Shown: one piece after another, positions 54,401-62,806 of the stretch
How the letters are laid out: each line of letters opens with the position of its first letter
How positions within the stretch are numbered: position 1 is the stretch's first letter
Notes under the pieces: model-generated
Database searches by the model: none
The model's input: the letters and a program-made list of their open reading frames with translations, nothing else
Told to the model about the DNA's origin: nothing
Source of the DNA: Parapusillimonas granuli
GTDB taxonomy: Bacteria; Pseudomonadota; Gammaproteobacteria; Burkholderiales; Burkholderiaceae_B
Direction of reading: 5' to 3'
Length of the DNA stretch: 64,000 nucleotides
NCBI RefSeq assembly: GCF_013416525.1
Contig: NZ_JACCEM010000003.1
Location: 372,001-436,000 of the forward strand
Translations under genes and position numbers: made by a program

Positions 54401-54521
54401 GCTTGTATTGGCGGACTTCGGCCAAGGCCGGAGCAGGCGCCGCGCCCAGCAATGCCAGGCTGGAGCTTGCCAATGTCGTACCCGTCACCTTGAAGAATTG
54501 CCGCCGGCTCATGTTGACCAT
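51444..54521 (-). CDS. fdnG: Formate dehydrogenase alpha subunit, selenocysteine-containing
   Basis: One 1025-residue selenoprotein; a reader treating UGA as stop would see two frames. The Tat signal SRRQFFK (5-11) ends near residue 34. The 4Fe-4S cluster is held by Cys51, Cys54, Cys58 and Cys93. UGA at 53931-53933 encodes Sec197, in NQARV-Sec-HGPTVAGL, exactly where Escherichia coli FdnG and FdoG have Sec-His. The rest aligns along its whole length with molybdopterin formate dehydrogenase, to LTPPVGDGNSYTPES near the end. GGAGG precedes ATG 54521. It oxidises formate to CO2 in the periplasm. First gene of the operon with fdnH, fdnI, fdhE, selA and selB. Confidence 0.95.
53901..53920 (-). promoter_or_regulatory. 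Bacterial SECIS hairpin of fdnG
   Basis: Reading the minus strand just after the UGA: CGG (53920-53918), a bulged U (53917), GGC (53916-53914), the loop AGGUCUU (53913-53907), then GCC and CCG (53906-53901). The six base pairs are perfect. Counting the U of UGA as 1, the bulged base is U17, and the loop contains the GGUCU that SelB contacts in Escherichia coli. This is a textbook SECIS inside the coding sequence. Confidence 0.93.
53931..53933 (-). other. Selenocysteine codon UGA in fdnG
   Basis: TCA on the plus strand, UGA in the fdnG message, codon 197. The reading frame, the protein family match on both sides, the SECIS downstream and the adjacent selA, selB and selC genes all show it is recoded rather than a nonsense mutation. 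Confidence 0.95.
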
Positions 54522-54595
54522 GGGGGCCCTCCAGATGATTGAAGCTGCATTGAGGCAGTCACTGGGGGCGGCTCGCGGCGCCCCTGTATGAGCCG

Positions 54596-54625
54596 AGTAT
54601 AAAGGCGCTCGCGGCAAAAAGTCCA
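54596..54625 (-). promoter_or_regulatory. Candidate sigma-70 promoter of the fdn-sel operon
   Basis: On the minus strand TGGACT (54625-54620), an 18-base spacer and TATACT (54601-54596), about 75 bases before fdnG. The -10 is good, the -35 weak, as often seen at promoters that need an activator. Confidence 0.35.
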
Positions 54626-54742
54626 TGCTCCCTCCGGCTGCTCCATCCGGACCGCCGCGCCGTGGGCGGCGCCCGCCCATGCCACGAGGCGGGCGGCATG
54701 CGCCCGCGCGCGCGGCGGCGCAAGGCGCGCCGGGCGGCGGAA

Positions 54743-54757
54743 AATTGTGTGACAATT
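54743..54757. promoter_or_regulatory. Inverted repeat AATTGT-GTG-ACAATT between fdnG and arfB
   Basis: Perfect 6-bp arms with a 3-base centre in the 280-base divergent gap, 45 bases before arfB and about 120 bases upstream of the fdnG -35. No gene is supported in this gap. It is a candidate site for a regulator of formate respiration. It does not match the FNR consensus. Confidence 0.4.
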
Positions 54758-54801
54758 CATGTATTGGCAGTTTGCAGGGATTATGCCGGAGGACCCATGG
54801 C

Positions 54802-55218
54802 ATGGCGGACACATCCAGGGTAAGCGTCCCGGAAGACGAAATGACCTTCACCGCCGTTCGCGCGCAGGGCGCCGGCGGGCAGAACGTCAACAAGGTATCC
54901 AGCGCCATCCATCTGCGCTTCTCGATTCCCGATTCGTCTCTGCCCGAGGCGATCAAGCAGCGCCTCATGGCGCTTGGCGATCAGCGCATCACGGCCGAAG
55001 GCGTCGTGGTGATCAAGGCCCAGAACAGCCGCAGCCAGGAACAGAACAAGGCCGAGGCCATGGCTCGGCTGCAAGCGCTCGTAGACAGCGTGGCCGTGCC
55101 GCCGAAACGGCGCAAACCCACCCGGCCGACGCTGGCCTCCCGCCGCAAGCGCCTGGAAAGCAAGGCCGCCCGAGGCGAGGTCAAGCGCATGCGTGGGCGG
55201 GTGCCGCCCTCCCATTAG
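54802..55218 (+). CDS. arfB: Alternative ribosome-rescue factor ArfB (YaeJ)
   Basis: A 138-residue peptidyl-tRNA hydrolase that frees ribosomes stalled without a stop codon. The catalytic GGQ is at 25-27, followed by NVNKVSSAIHLRF and VVVIKAQNSRSQEQNKAEA. The C-terminal tail (about 105-138) is rich in Lys and Arg (KRRKPTRPTLASRRKRLESK), the part that enters the empty mRNA channel. GGAGGA lies 8 bases before ATG 54802; a nearer ATG at 54797 is out of frame. Confidence 0.93.
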   Translation: MADTSRVSVPEDEMTFTAVRAQGAGGQNVNKVSSAIHLRFSIPDSSLPEAIKQRLMALGDQRITAEGVVVIKAQNSRSQEQNKAEAMARLQALVDSVAVPPKRRKPTRPTLASRRKRLESKAARGEVKRMRGRVPPSH

Positions 55219-55310
55219 CGTACTGGTGGGCGCGTTAGCTGTTTGACCGATGACGTTCATGCCGGAAAGAGGCTAGCCTTGAGTTCAGCGATACCTGTCG
55301 GGAGGCGACC

Positions 55311-56357
55311 GTGCGTGCGATAGTTCTCTTAATGATGATTCTTCCCGTCGTCTGCTTTGCCGAGATGTATGGCCCCGACTACGAGAAATGCAGTCAGGAC
55401 ACGACCATTGGCATCGTCGATTGCCTCAACAAAGAAGCGAAGCACTGGGATAAGCGGCTGAATGGTTCCTACAAGGAACTGATGAATCGCATCGAGGCCG
55501 GCCAGCAGGCGCCGTTGAAGGCCGCGCAACGCGCCTGGATCAAGTATCGCGACGCGAACTGCGCATTCTATGGTTCGGCATCCGGCAGTTTGAGCCAGAT
55601 AGAAGCGGCCGAATGCCTGCGCGCCATGGTCAAGGAGCGTGCGTGCGAACTACGGTTGGCAAGCCAGGCGGAGGCGCCGCCCGATCAAGAGTGCAAGCCT
55701 TCGCAATCGGCATCCGACACGAGCCGGCAAGGCGCGGCTCTTGGGGTCGCGTCGCCGCGGCCTGACAAGCCGGCAGGCCAAGGCGGAACATCGGCGGACA
55801 GGCCCGCAGCGGTGCCCCCGGCGTCGATGGAAAGTTCATTGCATCAACGCGAGCATACCGGCCGCGGCTCGTTCTTTGGCATGTACAGCCCCTCCGACAA
55901 GAAAAAAGGTTCGTACCAGGCCGACTTCCGTGCATATGTCCAATTTGCCGAACAGGTCGACACAGCGGGCGGAAGTGCTGTATTTGGCTGGATGGACGCT
56001 TCGGACGAGGTCGTGCTGCTGACCCATGCAAAGTATCTTCCCTCGCTGTCCTTGGCGGAGACCAAGCATGAGTTCGTGCTGCGCAGGCCCGTCATGGATC
56101 TGAGCGCCTTGCCCCGATACTTGATGATATGCGTCTGGGAAACGGAAGGCGAAAAAGTCGCGCCGGCGCTAGCGGTCTACGCGGAGCGCGACGACGCGAA
56201 TCACACCCGCAAGTCCACCAAGGTGCTGGACAGCCTGATCGTGAATTGGGTCCCTGTGCCGGCGGCGCGGGCAGAGCGGAAATTCGCCGGGTTCGACTAT
56301 TGTGCAGAAATCTCCAGGATGGAGCAGTCACACGTTGCGCAGCTATTGGGCGGATAG
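55311..56357 (+). CDS. Secreted protein with N-terminal LprI/DUF1311 domain
   Basis: A 348-residue protein with a short signal peptide ending near residue 17 (VVCFAEM) and a GTG start preceded by GGAGG. Residues 25-118 form a DUF1311 (lysozyme inhibitor LprI) domain with Cys pairs (YEKCSQD, IVDCLNKEA, AQRAWIKYRDANCAFYG, AAECLRAM). A Pro/Ser/Ala-rich linker follows (125-185), then an unrecognised C-terminal domain of about 150 residues with a fold not predictable here. Such proteins are periplasmic. Lysozyme inhibition is only a family-level suggestion. Confidence 0.85.
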   Translation: MRAIVLLMMILPVVCFAEMYGPDYEKCSQDTTIGIVDCLNKEAKHWDKRLNGSYKELMNRIEAGQQAPLKAAQRAWIKYRDANCAFYGSASGSLSQIEAAECLRAMVKERACELRLASQAEAPPDQECKPSQSASDTSRQGAALGVASPRPDKPAGQGGTSADRPAAVPPASMESSLHQREHTGRGSFFGMYSPSDKKKGSYQADFRAYVQFAEQVDTAGGSAVFGWMDASDEVVLLTHAKYLPSLSLAETKHEFVLRRPVMDLSALPRYLMICVWETEGEKVAPALAVYAERDDANHTRKSTKVLDSLIVNWVPVPAARAERKFAGFDYCAEISRMEQSHVAQLLGG

Positions 56358-56444
56358 CTGTGCGAGGTCCATGAAACACATGGAAAAACAAGCGCATGGC
56401 GTTCGGACCTATATTTTCATCTGACCCCACCAAGGAGAACGACG

Positions 56445-56798
56445 ATGAAATATGTAGAAGGCTTTGTCCTCGCAGTGCCTGCGGCGAACAAAGAGAAATA
56501 TAGGAGACACGCCGAAGCGGCATCACACCTGTTCAAGGAATTCGGCGCCATCCGTTTTGTGGAATGCTGGGGTGATGATGTGCCAGACGGGAAACTCACC
56601 GATTTTCGCGGAGCCGTAAAGGCCAAGGAGGATGAAGTCGTGGTCTTCAGTTGGCTGGAATATCCGTCCAAGGAAGTGCGTGACGCCGCGAACGAGAAAA
56701 TGATGTCCGATCCGCGCATGAAGGCCATGGGCGAGGAAATGCCCTTCGACGGTAAACGCATGATATTCGGCGGATTCGTGCCGATACTCGATGTGTGA
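56445..56798 (+). CDS. DUF1428-family protein (YbaA-like)
   Basis: A 117-residue protein. KYVEGFVLAVPAANKEKYRRHAEAA, the GAIRFVECWGDDVPDGKLTDF segment and the closing FDGKRMIFGGFVPILD are the hallmarks of DUF1428, a ferredoxin-like dimeric fold of unknown function. CAAGGAG lies 6 to 9 bases before the ATG. It is a single gene, cytoplasmic, with no clear link to its neighbours. Confidence 0.93.
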   Translation: MKYVEGFVLAVPAANKEKYRRHAEAASHLFKEFGAIRFVECWGDDVPDGKLTDFRGAVKAKEDEVVVFSWLEYPSKEVRDAANEKMMSDPRMKAMGEEMPFDGKRMIFGGFVPILDV

Positions 56799-56993
56799 AA
56801 AGCTGACCGATTCGCTGCATGCAACCGATGTCGCAGCGTTCACGCCGGCTATATGAAGCGTAGGAAAGATCTACTGGAAGCCGGTATTGGCTGCCTATAG
56901 GAGTGGATGCTTTAAAAGAAGATAGACGAGCGGCGGGCGCGCCGGGACGCCAGGTGCATCCCGCCCCGCCGATCGCCGCGATGCCGACCCGCC

Positions 56994-57959
56994 TCACTGA
57001 ACCTTGATGCCTGTCTCCTTGATGAAGCGGGACCAGTAATCGACCATCTGGCGGAAGGCTTTGTCCTGCTCTGCAGGCGAGTTGTGGATCAGTTCGATCC
57101 CGAACTGATCGACGCGCTCCTTGACTTTCGGGTCCTTCATGGCGGCGTCGAATGCCTGGTTCAGCCGGGCAATGGCCGCATCCGGTGTCCCGGCGGGCGC
57201 GTACACGCCCCAATAGGTGTCGGCGTTCATGCCGTCCACGCTTTGCTCCTTGAAGGTCGGGACGTCGGGGATCAGCGTATTGCGTTGATTTCCGGTAATC
57301 GCCAGCGCCTTCAGCCTCTTTTCCCGCAGGTGCTGCAAGGCGGTGGTCGTGCCGCCGAAGTAGATTTCCACTTGGCCGCTCAGTATGGCGGTCATCGCCG
57401 GCGCCACGCCCTGGAAAGGAACGTGCATGATGTCCAGCCCCGTGACCTTCTTGAACAGTTCGCCTGCGATGTGCGTCGACGAGCCATACCCTCCGGAACC
57501 GAAATTCAGCTTTCCGGGATTCTTTTTGGCGTAGTCGATGAGTTCGGGCAGTGAGTTGAAGGGAAGGTCGCCATTGACCAGCAGCACCAGCGGCGCCTTT
57601 GCAAAGCCGGTGATCGCCCTGAAGTCCTTGGTGGTGTCATAAGGCAGATCGGCCATCAGGCCGGGATTGACCAGCAAGGCCAGGTCCGCGAACAATATGG
57701 TGTGTCCGTCCGGCGTGGCGCGCGCCACCTGAGAGGTGCCGATGACCGAGGCGCCGCCCGGCTTGTTCTCGATGATGACGCTCTGCCCCAGGTTTTCCGA
57801 TAAAGGGCCTTGCACGAGCCGGCCCAGTATGTCGCTCGTCCCGCCGGCGCTATAGGGAATGACTATTTTTACGGGCCTTGTGGGAAAGTCGGCCGCGACG
57901 GCGGTGCATGCGAACAGGCACATGGACAAGGCGGCGGATATCGTTTTGAGGATTTTCAT
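56994..57959 (-). CDS. TctC/Bug-family periplasmic receptor
   Basis: A 321-residue receptor. The signal peptide ends near residue 22 (CTAVAADF). Bug motifs: FPTRPVKIVIPYSAGGTSDILGR, VIIENKPGGASVIGTSQVA, PDGHTILFADLALL and VPFQGVAPAMTAILSGQVE. Last gene of the deacetylase-hydrolase-amidase operon, 18 bases after the amidase, so it should bind the compound that these enzymes degrade, likely an imide, amide or resulting acid. Confidence 0.92.
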   Translation of the reverse strand: MKILKTISAALSMCLFACTAVAADFPTRPVKIVIPYSAGGTSDILGRLVQGPLSENLGQSVIIENKPGGASVIGTSQVARATPDGHTILFADLALLVNPGLMADLPYDTTKDFRAITGFAKAPLVLLVNGDLPFNSLPELIDYAKKNPGKLNFGSGGYGSSTHIAGELFKKVTGLDIMHVPFQGVAPAMTAILSGQVEIYFGGTTTALQHLREKRLKALAITGNQRNTLIPDVPTFKEQSVDGMNADTYWGVYAPAGTPDAAIARLNQAFDAAMKDPKVKERVDQFGIELIHNSPAEQDKAFRQMVDYWSRFIKETGIKVQ

Positions 57960-57977
57960 GTCGCTTCCAGAAGGTGA

Positions 57978-59444
57978 TTACGAGCGTGGCTGCTCTTGGG
58001 GTTGATCGGGGTTGGCCGGCGGGCGGCGGCCAACCCAGGGGTTGGCGGCTTCAAGCTGGGCGGAGAGCTGCAGGATGAGGTCTTCGCGCCCGAAGGGGCC
58101 GAGTATCTGGCACGCCACGGGAAGGCCGCCGGCATCCTGGTGCACCGGCACGCTCGCGGCCGGCAGGCCGGCGGCATTGACCGGCGCCAGGAAAGGCGTG
58201 TAGAGCGCGGCTTTCCGGCGGAACTCCGCAAACGACGGCTGGCGCATTGAAATCGTGCCCAGCTTGACGGCGGTGCTCGTCAGCGCCGGCGTCAGCACCA
58301 GGTCGAAGCCGGACAGCGCGCCGGCAAACACGCGGCCGATATGGTGGAAACGCTGGATCGCCAGAATGTAGTCGCTTGCATCGAGGGCCGCGCCCATTGC
58401 ATAGCCGTCCAGCATGGCCGGCTCCAGGTCGTCGTGCCGCAGGGCTCGTCCTGTCGCCGCCAGCTTCGCGTCGACCGACACCTTGATGTTGGCGGCCATG
58501 ACATGAATCAGGGCCTGGATGAAGCCATCGTAATCCAGCGGGGGCGGGCTCGAATCGACCACCGTATGGCCCAGCGACCGGCAGAGCTTCACGGCGGCCT
58601 CCAGGGCGGCCGCGGCCTCGCTGCTCACAGCGATGTCGTTCCAGGCTTCGCGCCATACCCCGATCTTGAATGATTTTCCTGGGGCTTGCCTCACGGCGTC
58701 CAGGTAGGGGCCGGCCGCAGGGGGCGCGGCGTAGGGCGCCCCCAATTCCATGCCGGCGACTTGGTCCAGGACCGCCGCCGTGTCGCGCACGGTCCGGGTA
58801 AGCACCCCGTCGCAAGCCAGCCCTCCCCAGCCTTCGCCTCGCAACGGGCCCATGGGAACGAGCCCGCGGGACGGCTTGAGGCCGTATACGCCGCAGCAGG
58901 CCGCGGGGATGCGTATCGATCCGCCGCCGTCGCTGCCGTGCGCGATCGGGACGATGCCCAGCGACACCGCCACGGCGGCGCCGCCGCTGGAGCCGCCGCT
59001 GGAGCGGCTGGGGTCCCAAGGGTTGCGGGTCGGGCCGCCATAGAGCGCCGCCTCGGTCGTGGGCGCCATGCACAGCTCCGGCACCGTGGTTCGGGCAAAC
59101 GGCAATAGCCCCGCGGCCTCGAAGCGGTCGACCAGCGTGGCATTGTGGGCATAGCGGGTATCGCGGAACAGCCGGGACCCCAGGCTGGACGCCAACCGCT
59201 TCGAAGCCAGGCCGGAATCCTTGAGCAGAAAGGGTATGCCGACAAACCTGCCCGTGGGTTTCCAGGCGCCCGCCCAGTCGCGGGCCAGCTCGTACTCCGG
59301 ATGGCAAATCGCATTCAGGCCCTGGCCGCTATCCTGCGCAAGGCGGATCGCGCATTCCATGAGCTCGCGTGTCGTCACTTCCCCGGACGACAGCAATCCG
59401 GCCAGGCCGAGGCCGTCATGGCGCAGGTATTCGTCGCAATTCAT
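57978..59444 (-). CDS. Amidase-signature-family enzyme
   Basis: A 488-residue amidase. The Ser-cisSer-Lys triad is visible: Lys75 (FLLKDSG), Ser152 in GGSSGG and nucleophile Ser176 in GGGSIRIPA, 24 residues apart as in fatty acid amide hydrolase. PAACCGVYGLKPSRG completes the signature. It hydrolyses a carboxamide to acid and ammonia in the cytoplasm. The start at 59444 is set by a four-base overlap with the hydrolase gene; upstream reading is inside that gene. In the operon it could be a half-amidase acting after ring opening of an imide. Confidence 0.92.
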   Translation of the reverse strand: MNCDEYLRHDGLGLAGLLSSGEVTTRELMECAIRLAQDSGQGLNAICHPEYELARDWAGAWKPTGRFVGIPFLLKDSGLASKRLASSLGSRLFRDTRYAHNATLVDRFEAAGLLPFARTTVPELCMAPTTEAALYGGPTRNPWDPSRSSGGSSGGAAVAVSLGIVPIAHGSDGGGSIRIPAACCGVYGLKPSRGLVPMGPLRGEGWGGLACDGVLTRTVRDTAAVLDQVAGMELGAPYAAPPAAGPYLDAVRQAPGKSFKIGVWREAWNDIAVSSEAAAALEAAVKLCRSLGHTVVDSSPPPLDYDGFIQALIHVMAANIKVSVDAKLAATGRALRHDDLEPAMLDGYAMGAALDASDYILAIQRFHHIGRVFAGALSGFDLVLTPALTSTAVKLGTISMRQPSFAEFRRKAALYTPFLAPVNAAGLPAASVPVHQDAGGLPVACQILGPFGREDLILQLSAQLEAANPWVGRRPPANPDQPQEQPRS

Positions 59445-60253
59445 TGCGTCGCACCGGCATGGCGAGCCAGGAAACTGAGCAGATCCGTGACACACCGCTC
59501 GGGCAGGTACTCGCAGATGCTGTGGCGCTCGCCGTCGTACATCAGGACCTCGGAACGGCTCATGCGCTCTTTCATCGGCTTGTACACCGACGCGTCGCCG
59601 ATGCGCCCGGCGCCCGGCACCACCACCAGCGTCGGGCAGGTGATGCGATGGAGCTGGTCCGACCATTCCTGGGTCGCCATGTAGCCGACGAACTTGCCGA
59701 TGAACGGTACGTCGTTGTCGCTCAGGGCGTCCAGGAACATCTCGACCTGCGGCGTGCCGATCATATGCGGCGGGAACCGGTCGTCGATGGTGTCGGCAAG
59801 AAAGTTGCGCAGGCCTTTTTCAGCGACCATGGGCAGCCATGAGCTGGCCTGGCTGTTCTTCAGCCCCGGCGCGGAGCCGAACAGGGCAAGGGTGGCGATC
59901 CGTTCCGGATGGTTCATGGCTAGGTGCTGCCCCACATAGCCTCCCGCCGAGTTGCCGACGAAGTGGACGGCGTCGCAGCCCAGATGGTCCATGAGAGCGA
60001 GCGTGTCGTTCACGAGGATTTCCATGGACAGTTCCGCATCCGCAGCCGGGACGCTGCTTTTCCCATGGCCGCGCATGTCCATGCGGACGACTTTGTACTG
60101 TCGGGACAAGCCCGGAACCCATGGCCGGAAACGGTCGGCGTTGGCCATGGCCCCATGAAGCATGAAGATGGTGGGGGCCGGGTCCCAAGGATCGGTGAAG
60201 TCATCCACGTAGTAGTTGAAGCGTACGCCGTCGTGATCGAAATGATGTTGCAT
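59441..60253 (-). CDS. Alpha/beta hydrolase
   Basis: A 270-residue hydrolase. Oxyanion motif FMLHGAMANADRF, strand RMDMRGHGKS, nucleophile elbow GNSAGG with Ser102, the acid probably in the VVPGAGRIGDAS region, and the catalytic His in DGERHSICEYLPE. The arrangement resembles enol-lactonase and small-ester hydrolases of aromatic pathways. The ATG at 60253 follows the deacetylase stop by 10 bases and begins at the family N-terminus. Possible roles are lactone, ester or enamide cleavage in the same pathway. Confidence 0.9.
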   Translation of the reverse strand: MQHHFDHDGVRFNYYVDDFTDPWDPAPTIFMLHGAMANADRFRPWVPGLSRQYKVVRMDMRGHGKSSVPAADAELSMEILVNDTLALMDHLGCDAVHFVGNSAGGYVGQHLAMNHPERIATLALFGSAPGLKNSQASSWLPMVAEKGLRNFLADTIDDRFPPHMIGTPQVEMFLDALSDNDVPFIGKFVGYMATQEWSDQLHRITCPTLVVVPGAGRIGDASVYKPMKERMSRSEVLMYDGERHSICEYLPERCVTDLLSFLARHAGATQ

Positions 60254-60263
60254 GAGAAGGTTG

Positions 60264-61193
60264 TCAGGCTGTTTGGGAGTTGAGTTGATCGAGGCGCCGG
60301 GTGTGCTCTGCCACCACATCCGCCATGCGCTCGAATTGGGCGCCTTCTTCCAGCAGTCGGATGATCAAACGCTCCAGCATGCGCATGCGGTGTCCACGAC
60401 CTATGACTTGCGGATGGAAGGTATAAGTGACGGCGCCCCAGTCCAGGTTTTCCTTCATGTAAAGAAAGTCTTCCATCCAGTTTTCCAGCACGCCGTTGGC
60501 GTTCATGAGTCCGGGAAGAATGCCGGCGGGCGTGCGGGTGAACTCGAAATGCGGGAAATCGTCCAGGCTCCAGCTCACGGGCATTTCCACGAGCGAGGTC
60601 GCGGGCCCGAATCTGGCGGGCTGATCCGCCTCGATGACGTCGCGATGGCGCACGAAATAAGGCGTGTAGTCGTCGGCCATCATGCTGCTGTCGTACTTGA
60701 AGCCTTGTTCGATCAGCAGGTCGACCGAATTCGCGCTCAGGTCCCATGCCGGCGAGCGATAGCCCGCGGCATAGGCGCCGGTGAGGTTGCGGATGGTTTC
60801 ATTGGCGCGGATCAAGGAAGCCCGCTCTTCCTCAAGGCTCATGTTCACGGGCGAGACATGCGACCAGCCATGGTGGCCGATCTCATGGCCGGCGTCGCGG
60901 ATTTCCCGGCATAGATCGGGATACGTTTCCAGCGTATGGCCGGGGATGAACCATGTCGCTTTCACGTCGTAGCGTTCGAGCAGCCGGAGAATGCGGCGGG
61001 TTCCCACGACGCCGAACTCACCCCGTGAAATCGGTGTGGGCGAGGTGGCTCCGCGCGCGATCCACAAGGAAATCGCGTCGAAATCAAAGGATAGGCAAAC
61101 GATGGACGTACTCAACGGCTTGTGCCTCTGGGCGAAGGGACGATCAGCCACTATAGAGGGCGAGGGCGCATGGCGTGTTGCCGGGTGCGTCAT
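60264..61193 (-). CDS. NodB-homology polysaccharide deacetylase-like protein (PuuE/imide hydrolase type)
   Basis: A 309-residue NodB-fold protein. SFDFDA (35-40) supplies Asp37/Asp39, HHGWSH (107-112) supplies metal ligands, and RSPAWDLSANSVDLLIEQGFKYDSS is the next conserved block. No signal peptide, so it is cytoplasmic and not a cell-wall enzyme. The cytoplasmic SFDFD group includes PuuE allantoinase and cyclic imide hydrolase. The following amidase and Bug genes fit ring opening of a cyclic amide or imide. The first 30 residues are not conserved and a later start is possible. Confidence 0.88.
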   Translation of the reverse strand: MTHPATRHAPSPSIVADRPFAQRHKPLSTSIVCLSFDFDAISLWIARGATSPTPISRGEFGVVGTRRILRLLERYDVKATWFIPGHTLETYPDLCREIRDAGHEIGHHGWSHVSPVNMSLEEERASLIRANETIRNLTGAYAAGYRSPAWDLSANSVDLLIEQGFKYDSSMMADDYTPYFVRHRDVIEADQPARFGPATSLVEMPVSWSLDDFPHFEFTRTPAGILPGLMNANGVLENWMEDFLYMKENLDWGAVTYTFHPQVIGRGHRMRMLERLIIRLLEEGAQFERMADVVAEHTRRLDQLNSQTA

Positions 61194-61211
61194 AGCTGAC
61201 TTGCGCGTGAG

Positions 61212-61259
61212 ATCAAATCAAAGCAGGGACGGATTGCCATGCCAGGGCAATAATTTGAT
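61212..61259. promoter_or_regulatory. Nested inverted repeats upstream of LysR and imide operon
   Basis: Inner arms ATTGCC (61233-61238) and GGCAAT (61246-61251) with 7 bases between; outer arms ATCAAAT (61212-61218) and ATTTGAT (61253-61259). Both lie in the 105-base divergent gap and would suit a LysR tetramer. Confidence 0.45.
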
Positions 61260-61298
61260 ATTCTGTGCCATGGATCTCACCTGCCCGCCATCCTTACC

Positions 61299-62276
61299 GT
61301 GACCAAAGCAAGCAGCATCCGGCTCGACGCCACAGCCAGCTTATTGCGGCTGCGGATGTTTGCCGTGGTCGCCGAAGAGGGCAGCCTGACTCGCGCGGCG
61401 GTGCATCTGGACAGCGACGTCGCCGCATTGAGCCGTCAGATCAGCGCCCTTGAACAACAATGCGGAACGCGCCTGTTCAATCGGACCGGCCGTGGCGTGA
61501 GCCTGTCCGAAGCCGGTTTGCGGATTTATCCGCAGGTCCAGGCGCTCTTGGCGGAAGCGTCGCTGCTTGAAGAGACGATACGCGAGCAGGCCGATGTGGT
61601 AAGAGGCAGCGTGACGCTGGTCATGATGCCGTCCATCGCGGCCACGCTCGTGGGGCGGGTATTTACCGTGCTGCGTGATACGCATCCCGACGTCCATATC
61701 AAGGTCATGGAAGGGGCCAGCGGCAAAGTCGTCGAATGGCTCGCCGATGGGCGTGCCGACATCGGCCTGCTCTATCGCTACAAGCTTCCTTTGCCGAGGG
61801 GGGAAGAAGCGCTCGCCAGCGTCGACGCCCACCTTGTCGGGCCGCCCGGAGACCGTGCCACCGCCAATGAAACGGTGGATTTTCGTGCGCTGGCTTCCGT
61901 GCCTCTGGTGCTGCCCAGCTATCCCAATGGCCTGCGGCGCGAGCTGGATACCCTTGCGCGGACCGCGGGCATCGTGCTTGCGCCCGTGCTGGAGTCGGAA
62001 TCCCTGGCGCTATTGAAGTCATTGGCGATGAATCACGGACTCAATGTGGTTCTTTCCGTTCACGCCATCGAAGAAGAGCTGGCCGCGGGGAAGCTCCAGG
62101 CCTCGCGTATCGTCGGTCCGAGCGTCAGGTCCACCATTTCCATAGCCTTTGGCAAGGCGAAATCCCCGGGGCGTGCGGTCGAACTGGTATCGCGCAGCAT
62201 TCGCCGGCTCTTGACGGAAGTCGTGCACGAGCCGCCCCTGGGGAATCGACCTCATGAACAGAGCGCTCGGTCTTGA
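61299..62276 (+). CDS. LysR-family transcription regulator
   Basis: A 325-residue regulator with a GTG start. Winged helix at about 13-72 (LRLRMFAVVAEEGSLTRAAVHLDSDVAALSRQISALEQQCGTRLF), effector domain from about 100 (GSVTLVMMPSIAATLVGRVFTVLRDTHPDVHIKV). It faces the deacetylase-amidase operon and very likely controls it. No clear ribosome site precedes the GTG. Confidence 0.92.
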   Translation: MTKASSIRLDATASLLRLRMFAVVAEEGSLTRAAVHLDSDVAALSRQISALEQQCGTRLFNRTGRGVSLSEAGLRIYPQVQALLAEASLLEETIREQADVVRGSVTLVMMPSIAATLVGRVFTVLRDTHPDVHIKVMEGASGKVVEWLADGRADIGLLYRYKLPLPRGEEALASVDAHLVGPPGDRATANETVDFRALASVPLVLPSYPNGLRRELDTLARTAGIVLAPVLESESLALLKSLAMNHGLNVVLSVHAIEEELAAGKLQASRIVGPSVRSTISIAFGKAKSPGRAVELVSRSIRRLLTEVVHEPPLGNRPHEQSARS

Positions 62277-62378
62277 GCGTCGTTGGCACGAAAACTGCTG
62301 GAGCATTCGTGGGTACCGGTGACCAAGTGCCCCGCGCTTTACGAACCGGCCACGAAACAATCAAGCAAGGAGCTGCAC

Positions 62379-62798
62379 ATGAGCTATATCGAACGTGATA
62401 CGTATGGTATGTACAACCGCTACGATTCAACCGGCCCGGGCCCCGAAACCATGGGTGCTTCAACGCTGATCGGCAACGATGTCTATAACGCCCAAGAAGA
62501 GGATCTGGGCGACATCAAGGAAATCATGCTGGATGTCGCCTCCGGCAAGGTTTCCTATGCCGTCCTTTCATTTGGCGGGTTTCTCGGGATGGGTGAGAAG
62601 CTCTTCGCTGTGCCCTGGGCAGCCTTGAAATTGGATCCTGTGAACCATCGGTTCATTCTTGATGTCGACAAGGAACGCCTGAAGAACGCACCCGGGTTCG
62701 ACAAGGACGATTGGCCAGACATGGCGGACCAGACCTGGGGCCGGCAGATCCATGATTATTACGGCACCGCATATCCTGATGGCTCTCGCTTGCTGTAA
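62379..62798 (+). CDS. PRC-barrel domain protein
   Basis: A 139-residue soluble protein. GASTLIGNDVYNAQEEDLGDIKEIMLDVASGKVSYAVLSFGGFLGMGEKLFAVPW is a PRC-barrel, the small beta domain found in photosynthetic reaction centre H subunits and RimM. The C-terminal third has FDKDDWPDMADQTWGRQIHDYYG, common in stand-alone stress-linked PRC proteins. AAGGAG lies 7 bases before the ATG at 62379. It is a single gene with a hairpin just downstream. Confidence 0.93.
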   Translation: MSYIERDTYGMYNRYDSTGPGPETMGASTLIGNDVYNAQEEDLGDIKEIMLDVASGKVSYAVLSFGGFLGMGEKLFAVPWAALKLDPVNHRFILDVDKERLKNAPGFDKDDWPDMADQTWGRQIHDYYGTAYPDGSRLL

Positions 62799-62806
62799 GG
62801 TCTCCC

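Noticed and set aside
51423-54542. Very long open frame of about 1039 codons on the plus strand opposite fdnG
   Set aside because: It is the antisense shadow that GC-rich codon use creates; its translation has no recognisable domain, while the minus strand encodes a full formate dehydrogenase.
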